DNA from: Chitinophagaceae bacterium | Lineage (GTDB): Bacteria; Bacteroidota; Bacteroidia; Chitinophagales; Chitinophagaceae | Direction of reading: 5' to 3' | Length of the DNA stretch: 64,000 nt | Assembly (NCBI GenBank): GCA_027486835.1 | Contig: JAIXOJ010000198.1 | Location: 62,001 to 126,000 of the forward strand | In this document: positions 51,769-63,400 of the stretch, piece after piece | How positions within the stretch are numbered: the stretch's first letter is position 1 | How the letters are laid out: each line of letters starts with the position of its first letter | Notes under the pieces: model-generated | The model's input: the letters and a program-made list of their open reading frames with translations, nothing else | What the model was told of the DNA's origin: nothing | Database searches by the model: none | Program-made: the position numbers and the translations under genes

Positions 51769-54700
51769 ATGAAAAGGATTCTTTTTTCTTTATTATTTGC
51801 TTTTTTGGTCATTTCTGAATTAAATGCCCAGAATATACGAGCACTAACACCAGGTAATTTTGTTGTACTTCAACAGAATAATCTAAGTGGCACCCCGGGA
51901 CTTATTAATTTTCGAGAATATACTCCTGCTGGTAATCTAGTTCAGAGTAAAGATCTAAGTACGCTTACGTCGCCAAATAATCCACTTTATTTAACCAGCG
52001 TTGGTACAGGTGAGACAGAGTTGGGTTTTATGTCTCGTTCAGGAAATGGCCAATATGCTACTTTTGGTGCTTATGGCCAAGCTAGTACAACTGGCAATAG
52101 GATAGGCGCACTGGTTAAGTATGATGGTACTATCAATTCGGCTACCACTTTTACAGGATCAAGTTATCAATTTCTAACTTCAAGTCCAGCCACTACTAAT
52201 AGTACCTCTTTAACGTTGAGCAGTAATCCAAATTTTAGTGCGAGCCAAGCGGGTGCTGCATCGAATGCAACTACGGGAACCACTACGTTGACATTGAGTG
52301 GCGCAAATGCTAACTTTATAAATGGGAACTATGTTTATGGACCTGGTATTCCAGCCAATACTACTATTGTTAATGGTGGAGGAACAGCAGCATTAACACT
52401 TTCTAATACTACAATTGGTACAAATAGCGGTTCAACATATTATACTAGTACGAGTTTATACAAAATATCTGGTACAGGCATTCCTTCAAATACCACTATT
52501 ACTGGTTATATAACAACCACAAGAGTAGCGACCCTTTCTCAAGCTGCTACGGTTGCAAACAGTGCTGTACTAACAGTTGAATTAACTTCACCAACAAGCA
52601 ACTTCCCACCTAAAAGTGTTGTAACATCTGATGGTACAGGATTGTGGATGAGTTATAGTGGGTTAAGTGGCACTGCCAATGGTATTTTATACCAAGCTCT
52701 TAACGGCACAGGAACACCAACGAGTATTTTGGCTAGCGCTACTGGAAACTCTTTTAGACAAATGAATATTAGTGGCTACGACAATAATTTGTACACTTCA
52801 AGGGCTGGGCAAGTCTATAATTATTTTTCGGGAACTCCTACAACTACGCAAACTTCAGCAAACAATCCTCCTAATGCTACTTCTGGTAATAGCAGAGCAG
52901 CAAGTAAAGGTTTTTGCTTTGTACAGCCAATTAGTGGTGTTGGCGAAGTAATGTATCAAGCAGTAGCAGCAACTGCTTCTGCCGCTGCAGCTACTAACGG
53001 TGTTACTTCTGGTAGTTCTACTGTTACCCTTGGTGCTGCAAATGCTACTTTTGCTGTTGGTAATTTTATATCAGGTCCTGGAATTCCCAATGGTACCACT
53101 ATTACAGCAAATAATGGTAGTGGTGTACTAACAATATCTCAATCAGCTACTTCATCACAAAGTGCACAAACGTATTATACTTCTCTTCCTTCAATTGGTG
53201 GTATTTACAAATATTATCGCACCACTACTGGATCTGCTTGGACTCCCGCAGGTAGCTTTGGTACGAGTGCTAACAACTATTTATCTGTAACGGCACAGCC
53301 AAAGCCAGGAGGGGGTTTTACATTGTATGCAGTTAAATATAGTTTTGCAGGTAATAGTACCAATATTACGCCTACCGTTGATGGTTTACCAAGAATAGTA
53401 AAAATAGATGATGCAGCAGCATATAACGCAACTATGAATGCCACTGAATCTGTAATTGTAACTGGATCCGCTGCAAGAGATGTATTTAGAGGTATTTCTG
53501 CAGCACCAACAGTAGCGGCAAATTTGGCTGTATACTATTATAAGGGTACTGGTAATGTGGACGATGTAAATAGTTGGACTGATAATTATGATGGTTCTGC
53601 TGGAACTTCACCTGCTAATTTTACGGCAGATAATCAAGTTTTTATTCTAAAAAATGCAGCTACCATTAATTCTTTCTCTGGAAGTTCTTGGATAGTTTCT
53701 GGTACAAATTCTACTATTTACGTAGGTGATGGTTTTAATGCTGTATCTTTTGTAGCATCAAACAAAACAGTAACCATTAACGGTACTGGAATCTCTACCA
53801 GCAATGTTAATTTTGGTTCTTCACTCACTACGGGTTTCTCCGCTTTTTATTATAAGGGAACAGGTAATTTAGAATCACTAGCTAGTTGGGGAAGTCTTTC
53901 TGATGGTACTGGCGTAGCTCCTAGTGATTTTACCTCAAACGGCATTACTTATACTATTAAAAATGCTTCTTCTGCAACTATTGGTGCTAATTGGGTAGTT
54001 AGTGGCACAAGTTCTAAAGTAGTAGTGGGAGATGGTACAAATGCTACTAGTTTTATTATTCCTTCAGCGTTTACCTATACTGGTACTGTTGATGTATCCG
54101 CAAACGCAACTTTAACTACACAAAATAGTAGTACAGTTTTGCCTACAATAGGCACACTAAGTGCTGGGTCTACAATATCATTTAGTGGTAGTACATCACA
54201 GTCCATACCTGTTTTAACCACCTATCAAAACGTAATAGTAAATAATTCGGCGGGCGCAATTTTAGGTGGTAATATCACTGTACTAGGCAACTTAACCTTA
54301 CAGTCTGGAACTTTAGCAGATAGAGGTTTTACCTTAACCTTGAGAGGTAATATTTTAGGTTCAGGTACTCACACAAGTGGAGGTTTCAAAATGAGTGGAA
54401 TTAGCTTTTCCGCTGGTGCAACTAGTATTGTTTTGCCTTCGGCACCAAGTTATCTAACAGTAAATTTACCTATTTACGCTCCCGGCTTCGACAAACAAAC
54501 AAGGGTAACTGCGTATGATCCTGTGACCCGTACTATCAGCTTTACCCCTGCTACATTAAGTGCAGGTACAAACGTAACAGTCTTTAATATTCCTAATGGA
54601 AATGGTAACATAACAGCTTTAGGTGCTTATACATGGACGAGTGGTAATACTGTTACACTTTCATCCACTCCATCTACTAGTACTGGAATTGTTATTGGTT

Positions 54701-57700
54701 ATCCTATTACTGCTGCAAGTGGAATTCCAGCAGGAACTGTAGTTACTGGATATAATGGTTCTACAACGCTTACTTTGTCTCAAACACCCACAGCTTCTGG
54801 TACTTTCACTTCACAAGCTGTAGGTAGAATAGTTGCACAGAATGCAACTGCTGCCAATGCTACTAATCTAACTTTAGGTGATGCAAGTGGTACCCTGACA
54901 TTAGGTAATATTACCGTTGGTAATAGTAGTGCATCATCGGGTGCAACAACTGTAACGTTGGGAAATACAGTAGATTTAAATGGACAGTTAATATTCCAAG
55001 TTAATAGTACTACCACTACTACTAGTACTACCAATTATATTGACTTAAATGAGAAAACCTTAAACTGTCATAGTGTTATTTCTCCAAACGTATCAAATAG
55101 TTGGATTTTATTGGGTGGTAGCAACAGTTCTACCACTTCATCTTTCAATTTGTATTCTGCACGTATAGCAAATGGTGGCGCGCTCACCTTGCGTTTGGAT
55201 GCTACAAAAAAGTACTTAAATAGTTTTATTACTACTGGCTACAGTTCGGTTAACAGTACGTCACCATTAACAATTGCTAGTGATGTAATAGTGAAAAACT
55301 TTACACTCGGTGCTGCTGGTGTTGTAGTTAATACCGGAATTGCTGCAACTCCGGCTAGTGTTACCATCTTAAACACTTTTTCTCGTTTATTACCTGTTAA
55401 TAACGGTCAAATTGTGGCTGGCGGTAGCAATTTAATTCGGTTTAGCAATACCGCTGCTTTAACGCTACCTTCTACGAATCCTTTTGGTTCAGGCTTTAGC
55501 TTGGCAGCAAGTACTACTTTAGGTAGTACCACCATGACATTACAAACTCCTAATCTTAATATTCAAGCGGGTATGGGAATTGGTAATTCTTCATTAAGTA
55601 CTATACCACTTGAGAATGGAACTACAGTGGCTGCTTACGATGGTAATCTTACTATTACTTTGTCTAAAGCTGCTATCGCTAGTTCAACTAACCAAACACA
55701 ATTTTTCTCATCTCCGTTTTCCACTGCTAATAATTCAATTTCAATTTGTGATATTGTTATTAATGGTGGAGGTGCAGTTAATTTAGGTTGTAATGTTGGT
55801 TTTGGTGGTAGTATTACACTTAGCAATAATAGTAGCTTGGGAGTAGGAGCCAATACGTTAGGTTTATACACAGATGTATTGTCTATTGCATCCGGTTCAA
55901 CACTAACTGCCAATAGTTCTTCTTCATTAGTGTTTGGAGGAACTGCCGCTAATTTGAGCATACCTTCCAATATCACTGCACTCAATAACCTAACCATCAA
56001 TAACACTAACGGCGTAACAATGAACAGTAACATTTCATTAGCTGGTACATTGACATTATTGAATGGTAACTTAAAAAATACTGTTTCTAACAACATCACT
56101 TTAGCAAATGCCACATCCGTTAACTTGAGCGGTGGAGGTTTCCTTGTTGCGCCAGTGTTTGGAACAACGGTTAATTTAGAATATCGTGCTAATGCACAGG
56201 CTGTTGCTATTGATAATGCACCAGATCCTGTAGCCTATACAACAGGTAAAGAGATTCCAACGAGTACCTCTGTTTTAAATAATGTGTCGTTTAATGCTTA
56301 TTCATTGTCTGGCATTACTGTTACCAATGCGGGTGAAGGATATACAAATGCTCCTAGCATTTCCATCGGAAGTGGTTGGGCTGCTTCAACGGCATATACC
56401 GTAGGTACCCAAGTTACTAACGGTGGTAATTTATATACTTGTACACAAGCTGGAACATCCGCAACAGCTAATGGCCCGTTAGATTATGGAAATTCCTTAA
56501 CAGATGGTACTGTTAAGTGGGATTATGTAGGTGTAGCTCCTCAGGCATACTGTAAACTGAATGGTTCGGGTGGTATTTCGGTTGTAATGACAATGAATGG
56601 TAGTGGTTATACCTCTGCCCCTACTATAACTATTACTGGTGTAAGCGGTAACAATGCTGGTGTAACTACAACTGCAACTGCAACTGCTGTTTTAACATCT
56701 CCTACTATTACTTTAGGTTCAAATGCTACAATTAATGGAGTTTTAAGCTTAACAAACGGTAAATTGTTACTTAGTTTCTTTAACCTTACCATTGGTAGTT
56801 CCGCAGGAGCCATTACAGGTGCAAATAGTAATAGTTATATCTTAACTGATACTACTGGTAAATTGATAAGAACGAATGTTCCATTAAATACAGCTACTGC
56901 ATTCCCAATGGGTATTGTAGGTTATTATACTCCATTAACTATCACTAATACTGCTGGTAATGGCTCAACAATGTCTGTTGGCGCAAGGAGGTATTTTAAT
57001 TACTCTGTAGGTGATTCTACACAAGCCCTATTCTTACAATGGTCTGTTTTAGGTACGGTAGCAACCACATCTAACATTACTTACCAATTCAATACTGGCA
57101 ACCAAGCACCAGATTTTGTGGTGACAAGTGCTTGTGAATTAGGTACTTATAAAACATCTTATGTAGTGAAACAAGTAGGTATTCCTACTTCATTAGGAGG
57201 CGGTGTTTATACGCTTTCAACTACAGGCTTAACAGTGCCAACATCTGGCGAAAACTTCTACGTTATTGGTAATACTGGCAACATAGTAGTAACCGCAACA
57301 ACTTGGACAGGTGGAACTGGTACTACCAATTGGAACAGTTTTGATAACTGGGATAATGGTGTTCCTTCTGGCTCTTCTGTTGATGTAACAATACCGAATA
57401 CATCCATTAAACCTACATTAACCACTACTCAATCTGTTAAAAGTTTAACCCTTGCTAGTGGTGCTATACTTACTATAACTAGTCCAGGAAGTTTATTGGT
57501 AACTAGAGACTTAACGAACAATGGTACAATTACAGGTACTGGTTTGGTAACCATGAATGGTACTTCCTTGCAGACTATCTATGGAACTGGTACAACAGCC
57601 ACCAATTTTACCGTAAATAATACTGGAGGTGTTACTGTAGCTTCCGGTAATAATAAATTGAATTTGTCTGGTTTGCTATCACTCAAATTAGGACTGTTGA

Positions 57701-59607
57701 CCACCAACGGTAACGTAGTATTAAAATCCACTAGCATCGTCAACAGCGCAACAGTAGCTTCTGTAGGTACAGGTGGCAATACTGGTACAATCAGTGGAAC
57801 GGTTCAAGTAGAACGCTTTATTCCTAAAGGATATAGAGCATGGAGAGACATAGCACCAGGTGTGTTCAATGCAGGAAGTATTTACAACAACTGGCAAGAA
57901 ACTGGTAGCTATGCCAATACTGGTTATGGCGTATTTATTACGGGAACTACCTCAGCTACCAATGCCCACGCAGTTGATGCAACTACTGGCTTAGACCAAA
58001 CGGTTAACAGTTTAAAATCGGCCTACACGTTTACAGGAGGTAATTGGAATGCAGTTACCAACACGAAAAATACGAACCTCAACCCATTCCTTGGCTACCG
58101 TGTATTGGTGCGTGGTGATAGGACATTCAATTTGTACACAACTCCTATCTCTACCGTGGGTACTACAGGATTCTTATTAATGGTAAATCCTACCGCCATT
58201 CGTGCTAAGGGTAATTTGGTTACAGGAAATGTGGTGTACGCAACTTCTGGTATTACCAATGCGGTAGCAGGTTCTACCTACAATAATGCGTCATTTGGTT
58301 TGAATAACACTTCAGCAACTGGGTTCAGCTCAGTAGCTAACCCTTATGTAGCCCCAATAGATTGGAAAAACATTTGGGACAACAACAGAGCGGTAAACTT
58401 AACCGCTACTTATTACTACTTAGATCCTACAATTGGTTCTACAGGAGCGTATGTATCGTACAATGCCATCAGCGATGTTACGAGCAACAGCCTTTCTGGT
58501 ACACGCCGCTACATCCAAGCGGGTCAAGGCTTCTTTGTTCAAAACACTACTACTTCCCCTAGCTTGACAATCACTGAATCCGACAAGGCCATAAGTTCTA
58601 CTAAAACAACAGTGTTTGGAAATGCAAATCGTAGCCGTTTGGCAATTAACCTGATGAGAGCGGAAAGTGGTGATTGGAAGCAAATGGACGGGGCAACTAT
58701 TGTGTTTGACCAACAGTTCAGCAATAAATTAGGCAGAGAAGATGCGGTGAAAATGATCAATTCAGGTGAAAATATTGCTATCAACAGCAATGGTCAAACC
58801 CTGAGCATAGAAGGTAGATTACCTGCATCAACAACTGATAGCATCAATCTGAAACTTAATCAAATGAACGGTTCTTACGACTATCAATTGCAAGTGGATG
58901 CTACAAATTACACAACAGATGGTGTAGCTGCTTACTTGTATGATGCGTTCAAAAACACAACTACGCTATTAACTAGTGGTGTAAATAGTATCAATTTCAG
59001 CATTGATGCTTCAAAAGCAAGCTATGAAAATAGGTTTGGTGTGGTGTTCAAACCAACTGCTCCTTTGGGTGTGAAAAGCATTACAGCTACTGCTGCTCTT
59101 AAAGGAGAAACCGCTACTATTTCATGGAAAGCAATAGGAGAGGAGAAAGTTGCGAAATATGAGGTGGAAAGGTCAGGGGATAGCCATACATTCACAAAAA
59201 TTGGCGAAGCTATTTCAGCTCAGAACTTAGAGGCTTCAAACTATACTGCCACCGACAATAATGTAAACGGCAATAGTTATTACCGCATAAAAGCCACAAA
59301 CTTTGATGGCAGCGTTCAATACAGCAACGTGGCAAGATTAGAGTGGTCAGTTGTCAATGCGCAATTGTCAATTGCTCCAAATCCAGTAAAAGCAACATTG
59401 AACATCAAATTGAGCAATGTTACTTCTGGCAGCTACACATTGAAAATCACTAATGCCGAAGGCAAACAAGTGGTGAACAATAAAGCGAGCATCAGCAATG
59501 GTATTGTATATAGCTTACAAGTAAGTAACCTAGCAAGTGGTGTTTACACTGTTGAACTCACCAACACCAATGGAGAAAAGTGGGTTGAACAAATGGTGAA
59601 ACAATAA
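51769..59607 (+). CDS. Giant T9SS-secreted repeat protein (2612 residues)
   Basis: The start ATG at 51769 gives MKRILFSLLFAFLVISELNAQ, a clear signal peptide. The N-terminal domain (about 25-140) is shared with the PL8 lyase downstream. It is followed by low-complexity Ser/Thr/Gly/Asn-rich beta-solenoid regions with two YYKGTGN..W modules (about 585 and 695) and a WTGGTGTTNWNSFDNWDNG module (about 1847). A module of about 50 residues with GxGIPxGTxV..LTLSQ is inserted at least five times (about 167, 409, 878, 955, 1244). The C-terminus has a T9SS type A sorting domain (SIAPNPVKATLNIKL, ASGVYTVEL). I infer a cell-surface or secreted adhesin or glycan-capturing scaffold. There is no catalytic motif. 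Confidence 0.9.
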   Translation: MKRILFSLLFAFLVISELNAQNIRALTPGNFVVLQQNNLSGTPGLINFREYTPAGNLVQSKDLSTLTSPNNPLYLTSVGTGETELGFMSRSGNGQYATFGAYGQASTTGNRIGALVKYDGTINSATTFTGSSYQFLTSSPATTNSTSLTLSSNPNFSASQAGAASNATTGTTTLTLSGANANFINGNYVYGPGIPANTTIVNGGGTAALTLSNTTIGTNSGSTYYTSTSLYKISGTGIPSNTTITGYITTTRVATLSQAATVANSAVLTVELTSPTSNFPPKSVVTSDGTGLWMSYSGLSGTANGILYQALNGTGTPTSILASATGNSFRQMNISGYDNNLYTSRAGQVYNYFSGTPTTTQTSANNPPNATSGNSRAASKGFCFVQPISGVGEVMYQAVAATASAAAATNGVTSGSSTVTLGAANATFAVGNFISGPGIPNGTTITANNGSGVLTISQSATSSQSAQTYYTSLPSIGGIYKYYRTTTGSAWTPAGSFGTSANNYLSVTAQPKPGGGFTLYAVKYSFAGNSTNITPTVDGLPRIVKIDDAAAYNATMNATESVIVTGSAARDVFRGISAAPTVAANLAVYYYKGTGNVDDVNSWTDNYDGSAGTSPANFTADNQVFILKNAATINSFSGSSWIVSGTNSTIYVGDGFNAVSFVASNKTVTINGTGISTSNVNFGSSLTTGFSAFYYKGTGNLESLASWGSLSDGTGVAPSDFTSNGITYTIKNASSATIGANWVVSGTSSKVVVGDGTNATSFIIPSAFTYTGTVDVSANATLTTQNSSTVLPTIGTLSAGSTISFSGSTSQSIPVLTTYQNVIVNNSAGAILGGNITVLGNLTLQSGTLADRGFTLTLRGNILGSGTHTSGGFKMSGISFSAGATSIVLPSAPSYLTVNLPIYAPGFDKQTRVTAYDPVTRTISFTPATLSAGTNVTVFNIPNGNGNITALGAYTWTSGNTVTLSSTPSTSTGIVIGYPITAASGIPAGTVVTGYNGSTTLTLSQTPTASGTFTSQAVGRIVAQNATAANATNLTLGDASGTLTLGNITVGNSSASSGATTVTLGNTVDLNGQLIFQVNSTTTTTSTTNYIDLNEKTLNCHSVISPNVSNSWILLGGSNSSTTSSFNLYSARIANGGALTLRLDATKKYLNSFITTGYSSVNSTSPLTIASDVIVKNFTLGAAGVVVNTGIAATPASVTILNTFSRLLPVNNGQIVAGGSNLIRFSNTAALTLPSTNPFGSGFSLAASTTLGSTTMTLQTPNLNIQAGMGIGNSSLSTIPLENGTTVAAYDGNLTITLSKAAIASSTNQTQFFSSPFSTANNSISICDIVINGGGAVNLGCNVGFGGSITLSNNSSLGVGANTLGLYTDVLSIASGSTLTANSSSSLVFGGTAANLSIPSNITALNNLTINNTNGVTMNSNISLAGTLTLLNGNLKNTVSNNITLANATSVNLSGGGFLVAPVFGTTVNLEYRANAQAVAIDNAPDPVAYTTGKEIPTSTSVLNNVSFNAYSLSGITVTNAGEGYTNAPSISIGSGWAASTAYTVGTQVTNGGNLYTCTQAGTSATANGPLDYGNSLTDGTVKWDYVGVAPQAYCKLNGSGGISVVMTMNGSGYTSAPTITITGVSGNNAGVTTTATATAVLTSPTITLGSNATINGVLSLTNGKLLLSFFNLTIGSSAGAITGANSNSYILTDTTGKLIRTNVPLNTATAFPMGIVGYYTPLTITNTAGNGSTMSVGARRYFNYSVGDSTQALFLQWSVLGTVATTSNITYQFNTGNQAPDFVVTSACELGTYKTSYVVKQVGIPTSLGGGVYTLSTTGLTVPTSGENFYVIGNTGNIVVTATTWTGGTGTTNWNSFDNWDNGVPSGSSVDVTIPNTSIKPTLTTTQSVKSLTLASGAILTITSPGSLLVTRDLTNNGTITGTGLVTMNGTSLQTIYGTGTTATNFTVNNTGGVTVASGNNKLNLSGLLSLKLGLLTTNGNVVLKSTSIVNSATVASVGTGGNTGTISGTVQVERFIPKGYRAWRDIAPGVFNAGSIYNNWQETGSYANTGYGVFITGTTSATNAHAVDATTGLDQTVNSLKSAYTFTGGNWNAVTNTKNTNLNPFLGYRVLVRGDRTFNLYTTPISTVGTTGFLLMVNPTAIRAKGNLVTGNVVYATSGITNAVAGSTYNNASFGLNNTSATGFSSVANPYVAPIDWKNIWDNNRAVNLTATYYYLDPTIGSTGAYVSYNAISDVTSNSLSGTRRYIQAGQGFFVQNTTTSPSLTITESDKAISSTKTTVFGNANRSRLAINLMRAESGDWKQMDGATIVFDQQFSNKLGREDAVKMINSGENIAINSNGQTLSIEGRLPASTTDSINLKLNQMNGSYDYQLQVDATNYTTDGVAAYLYDAFKNTTTLLTSGVNSINFSIDASKASYENRFGVVFKPTAPLGVKSITATAALKGETATISWKAIGEEKVAKYEVERSGDSHTFTKIGEAISAQNLEASNYTATDNNVNGNSYYRIKATNFDGSVQYSNVARLEWSVVNAQLSIAPNPVKATLNIKLSNVTSGSYTLKITNAEGKQVVNNKASISNGIVYSLQVSNLASGVYTVELTNTNGEKWVEQMVKQ

Positions 59608-59631
59608 TTGATTTACTGATAATTGATAATT

Positions 59632-59669
59632 ACTTCCCGAAAGTTTAAAACTTTCGGGAAGTTCTTTTT
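59632..59669 (+). terminator. Rho-independent terminator
   Basis: A 15-bp perfect inverted repeat (59632-59646 and 59648-59662, ACTTCCCGAAAGTTT and complement) followed by TTCTTTTT. It ends the transcript of the giant T9SS protein 25 bases after its stop. Confidence 0.9.
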
Positions 59670-59818
59670 ATGTCCTTTTTTAAGGTAAGAAGTAAACAGT
59701 AAGCTCTATCAATTTTCCGTTTGATGGTGCTTCTCTAATGTTTTTCGAGAAATAAATATGATTATGTTTTTGAATTAGCGGAAAATTATTATTCACCCAT
59801 TCGGTTTCTCTAATCCGT

Positions 59819-59986
59819 TACAACTCCCAAAATAGGAGTTACAACTCCCAAAATAGGAGTTACAACTCCCAAAATAGGAGTTACAGCTCCCAAAATAGGA
59901 GTTACAACTCCCAAAATAGGAGTTACAGCCCCCATAATAGGAGTTATAGCTCACTAAATTGGAGTAACAACTCACTAAAAGGTAGT
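59819..59986. repeat. Tandem array, 21-bp unit, about 8 copies
   Basis: Unit ACAACTCCCAAAATAGGAGTT, with the dyad AACTCC..GGAGTT in every intact copy. The first five or six copies are nearly identical and the last three decay. It lies after the terminator, between two secreted-protein genes. A 68-residue minus-strand frame (NSYFGSC repeats) is an artefact of the 21-bp period. Confidence 0.95.
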
Positions 59987-60181
59987 TAATGCTCGCCAAA
60001 TGGTTGTTGAACCCAGCTACGAGTGACTTACTTCATGCTTAAGGCGACTTGATTCTTGCTAGTAACGGCTTCATTCATTCAAAGGCGTCTGTGAGCTTCC
60101 AAAAGGTGAGGATACCACCAGTTTCAATTTGACTGGCTACAGTAAATAATCTTTTTCTCCAATTAATTGCCAATAAACTGT

Positions 60182-60295
60182 TCACATGTGGGTGACGGTG
60201 CCGAAGGCGTAGAAGCAGGCAAGGTAAAAAATCATAAACAGCGAAACACTAATAATCAATACTTTAAGAATAGCCTTTTCCATCTCTTCTATCAT
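60182..60295 (-). CDS. Possible 37-residue single-helix membrane protein
   Basis: The minus-strand frame MIEEMEKAILKVLIISVSLF continues through one hydrophobic helix (MIFYLACFYAF) and ends GTVTHM. A start at the second ATG (60283) gives 33 residues. The pattern of charges before the helix looks genuine, but there is no homologue I recognise and no promoter or partner. It could be chance. Confidence 0.3.
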   Translation of the reverse strand: MIEEMEKAILKVLIISVSLFMIFYLACFYAFGTVTHM

Positions 60296-60481
60296 TAACA
60301 AAAGAGACTGAATGCTAAGATTTTACCTAGAATCTATCCGATGTTTTTTTAAATGAGTATTTAGAGCAAGCATTAATAAAATTATTTTAATGATAAAAAA
60401 TTGGAGTGCATTCGAGGTTTTCGCAATCCAATTTCTCTAAGGGTTTATAACGATTTGCTTTCACCAAAAAAACGATGCAGT

Positions 60482-63400
60482 ATGAAATGTTGCAATTTTA
60501 AAAGTTTTAGGTTTATTATGCTCCTAATAATTGGAGTGATCGGAACATTAGTTTCCAATGCCCAAACCTACCTTTCATTCGAAGATGCCACTCCTCCTAC
60601 AGGATGGACAAATACGGGCATAAATCCATTAACCACAGATTCCGCGCATTTTAAGCTTGGAAGAATGGCTCTAAAATGGAAATGGAATGCTAGCGATACA
60701 TTAAAAGTAGATAACCCAGATACATTATTAACTGTCTCAAGTATTTCTTCCAATACAATAGGTTTTTACACATGGGTGTATAATGAAAATCCAAAAAATG
60801 ATTCCTTAAAGTTTTTAATAACGGATGCTGCTAAAACAGTAAATCTTACTTTTAAAATGTACATCAATTTTAAAGGTTGGCGATGTGTATATGTGGATTT
60901 AAAAGGGGATTTGAAATATTCATTTAATGCCTCTAAGCCATTAAGATATTTGAATATTATAGCTCCAACCACTGGTAGTGGAAATTTGTATTTTGATTTA
61001 TTTGAAATGCAAAATGGTGCTCTTTGGAATAAAGGGAATGATTTCTTTGTGAATGTAGATCCATTTCCACCTTATAATTATGTGTCACCTAGAAAATTAA
61101 ATCCAGATACAAGCTCAGTAAACTTATCTGATTCCGTTTATGCTAACATTATTCAAAATAAACTAGAAGCTTGGATAATTGATTCTTCTGCAATTGCAGG
61201 AGATACGAGAGGCTATTTAAACAGTAGGGTTAAAGGAATTCAAGATTGGGTTAAAGAAGCAACCACGAAAAGTTATAGTCCTATTTATCGTATAAAATTT
61301 CAAAGGCAACCCGATAATTCTGTTATAGCTTATGATTCTATCACAGGAGAAGGAATGGGGTTATTTTCTGAGCAATTCTTCTATTCACAAAGAATATCAG
61401 AGTATACTAATAATATATTGCTTCAACTAGCAATAAATTATAAAGTATTTAAGGTGTCATCAGATTTGCAAAGATGTATTGACATCTTAGATTGGATGTA
61501 TGATCAAGGAGTGGCAGATAGTAGTACGATGGGGTCGTTGTATCTTCAAACTGTTAGATTAACTGCTTTGCCACAGGCATTCTTCATTCTCCGAAATGAC
61601 TTGCCAACAAGTACTTACAATAATACATTGAACACCATTCGTTGGTTAATATTATTTGGCACCACCTATGGTAAGAAATATGCATCAATGGAATCGAAAA
61701 ATGCAGATGATATTAGAGGGGCAGGTATTGGTAAACTTATCTATGCTTTAAGCTTAAAAAATCAAAAAGAAAGAATTGTTTCATTAGATAGTTTGCAATC
61801 TTTTTTCAATTTTGCATTTGCACTTGCACCCGGTGGCACAGACATTTTTAAGTTTGATTATTCTACATACCACCATGGTGGGACATATACTAGTGAGTAC
61901 GGGGATGATGCCTTGCACCAAGCTTCATTAATTTATTATTTTTTAGACAATACTAACTTTTCATTGAGTGAACCTACTTACAATCTACTTAGGAACACAT
62001 GGCTTCGGTATGATTTACTTTCAACCAATTATGGAACACCTGCAGGAACGGGTGGAAGATTTCCGGTAAATACTGGTGTAAATGGAAATATGTTGGATAG
62101 GGCGCAAGCTTTAGCTGCTTTATCATTAACAGCAAAAGGAGGTTTAGATGACAGCCTAAAGGGTACATTAAATAGATTGGTGAATATTGATACTGCTTTA
62201 TTAAGGGCAAATTCAATATTGAAAACTTCTGCATCTATTCAATATACAAATAGCCTTGGTGCAGTAAAAGATTTGATTCGCGCACTGAATATACCTATAA
62301 CTGCAAAGGATTCTATGGAACCTGCAGATGTTCAGTACATGCCCTATTCTGGTTTGTTTATTCACAGAAATAAGGGATGGCTTACTACAATCAAGGGATT
62401 TAGTAAATACATTTATGATTATGAATGTTTGGGAGGTGACAATTATTTAGGTAGATATTTGAGTTATGGTAACATGGAAATCTCTTCTTCTGTTAAAAAG
62501 AAATTGAGGTTAGTAGATAGTTGTTATGATTGGTCGCATATTGCAGGTACAACTGTTAAATACCTTCCATTGTCAGTAATTAGAACAGAAGATTCTTTAT
62601 CGAGCGGTACCTATTGGCGGTTTAGTGATCAAACATTTCTTGGAGGGTTGCGCATGAACGATAGTATTGGCGCATTTTCCATGTTTCTCCATAATACGAC
62701 TAAAGAATTCGATTCCACATTCCGAGCAAAAAAGTCTTCTTTTTTCTTTGGAGATGTAATTTATAATATGGGTAGTTCTATAAAGAATACAGATAATGCC
62801 AACCAGACCCATACTACTTTATATCAAACCTTAATACCAATAAATTCGAGTCCACTTGTATATATCAATGGGGTTGTGGATACCATTTCACACAATTATC
62901 CAAGTCTTACAAACAACTTATCAATTAAAGATTCATGGGGTAATGCCTACATTGTTTATGGAGGCAATGATAGCCTTTATATTAAAAGAGAAATAAGAGA
63001 CAATTTAGTGAGAAATACAGGTGTTAAAGGCTTTTTTAATCGTACTTATGATGTTGCCTATTTAAGCCATGGCAAAACGCCAAACAATAAAAAATATAAT
63101 TACGCAGTATTGCTTCAACCTACTCAACAGGAAATTGATACTTTGATGAACACATCAAAACCTGTTTTTCAAGTGTTACGTCAGGACGATTCTGCCCATG
63201 CTGTTTATAATACATTACAAGGAGTTTTCGGTTTTTCATTTTTTACCCCTACTGCAACTTTAAATTTTAGTCGTTCTATCTTAAGAAAGGTGTACAATCC
63301 TTCTATTATAATGGAATCAATTAATGCTGATTCATGCAGCCGAACAATTGTGTTTACTGACCCTGATTTGAGAAGAACAGCTGCTACAGGAAGTGCAGGA

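Larger units (their letters stand above)
59608..60481. other. Intergenic region with terminator, array and a possible tiny gene
   Basis: About 870 bases between the giant protein and the PL8 gene: the terminator at 59632, the 21-bp array at 59819 and a possible 37-residue membrane protein on the minus strand at 60182-60295. The terminator and this gap suggest that the PL8 gene has its own promoter. Confidence 0.6.
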
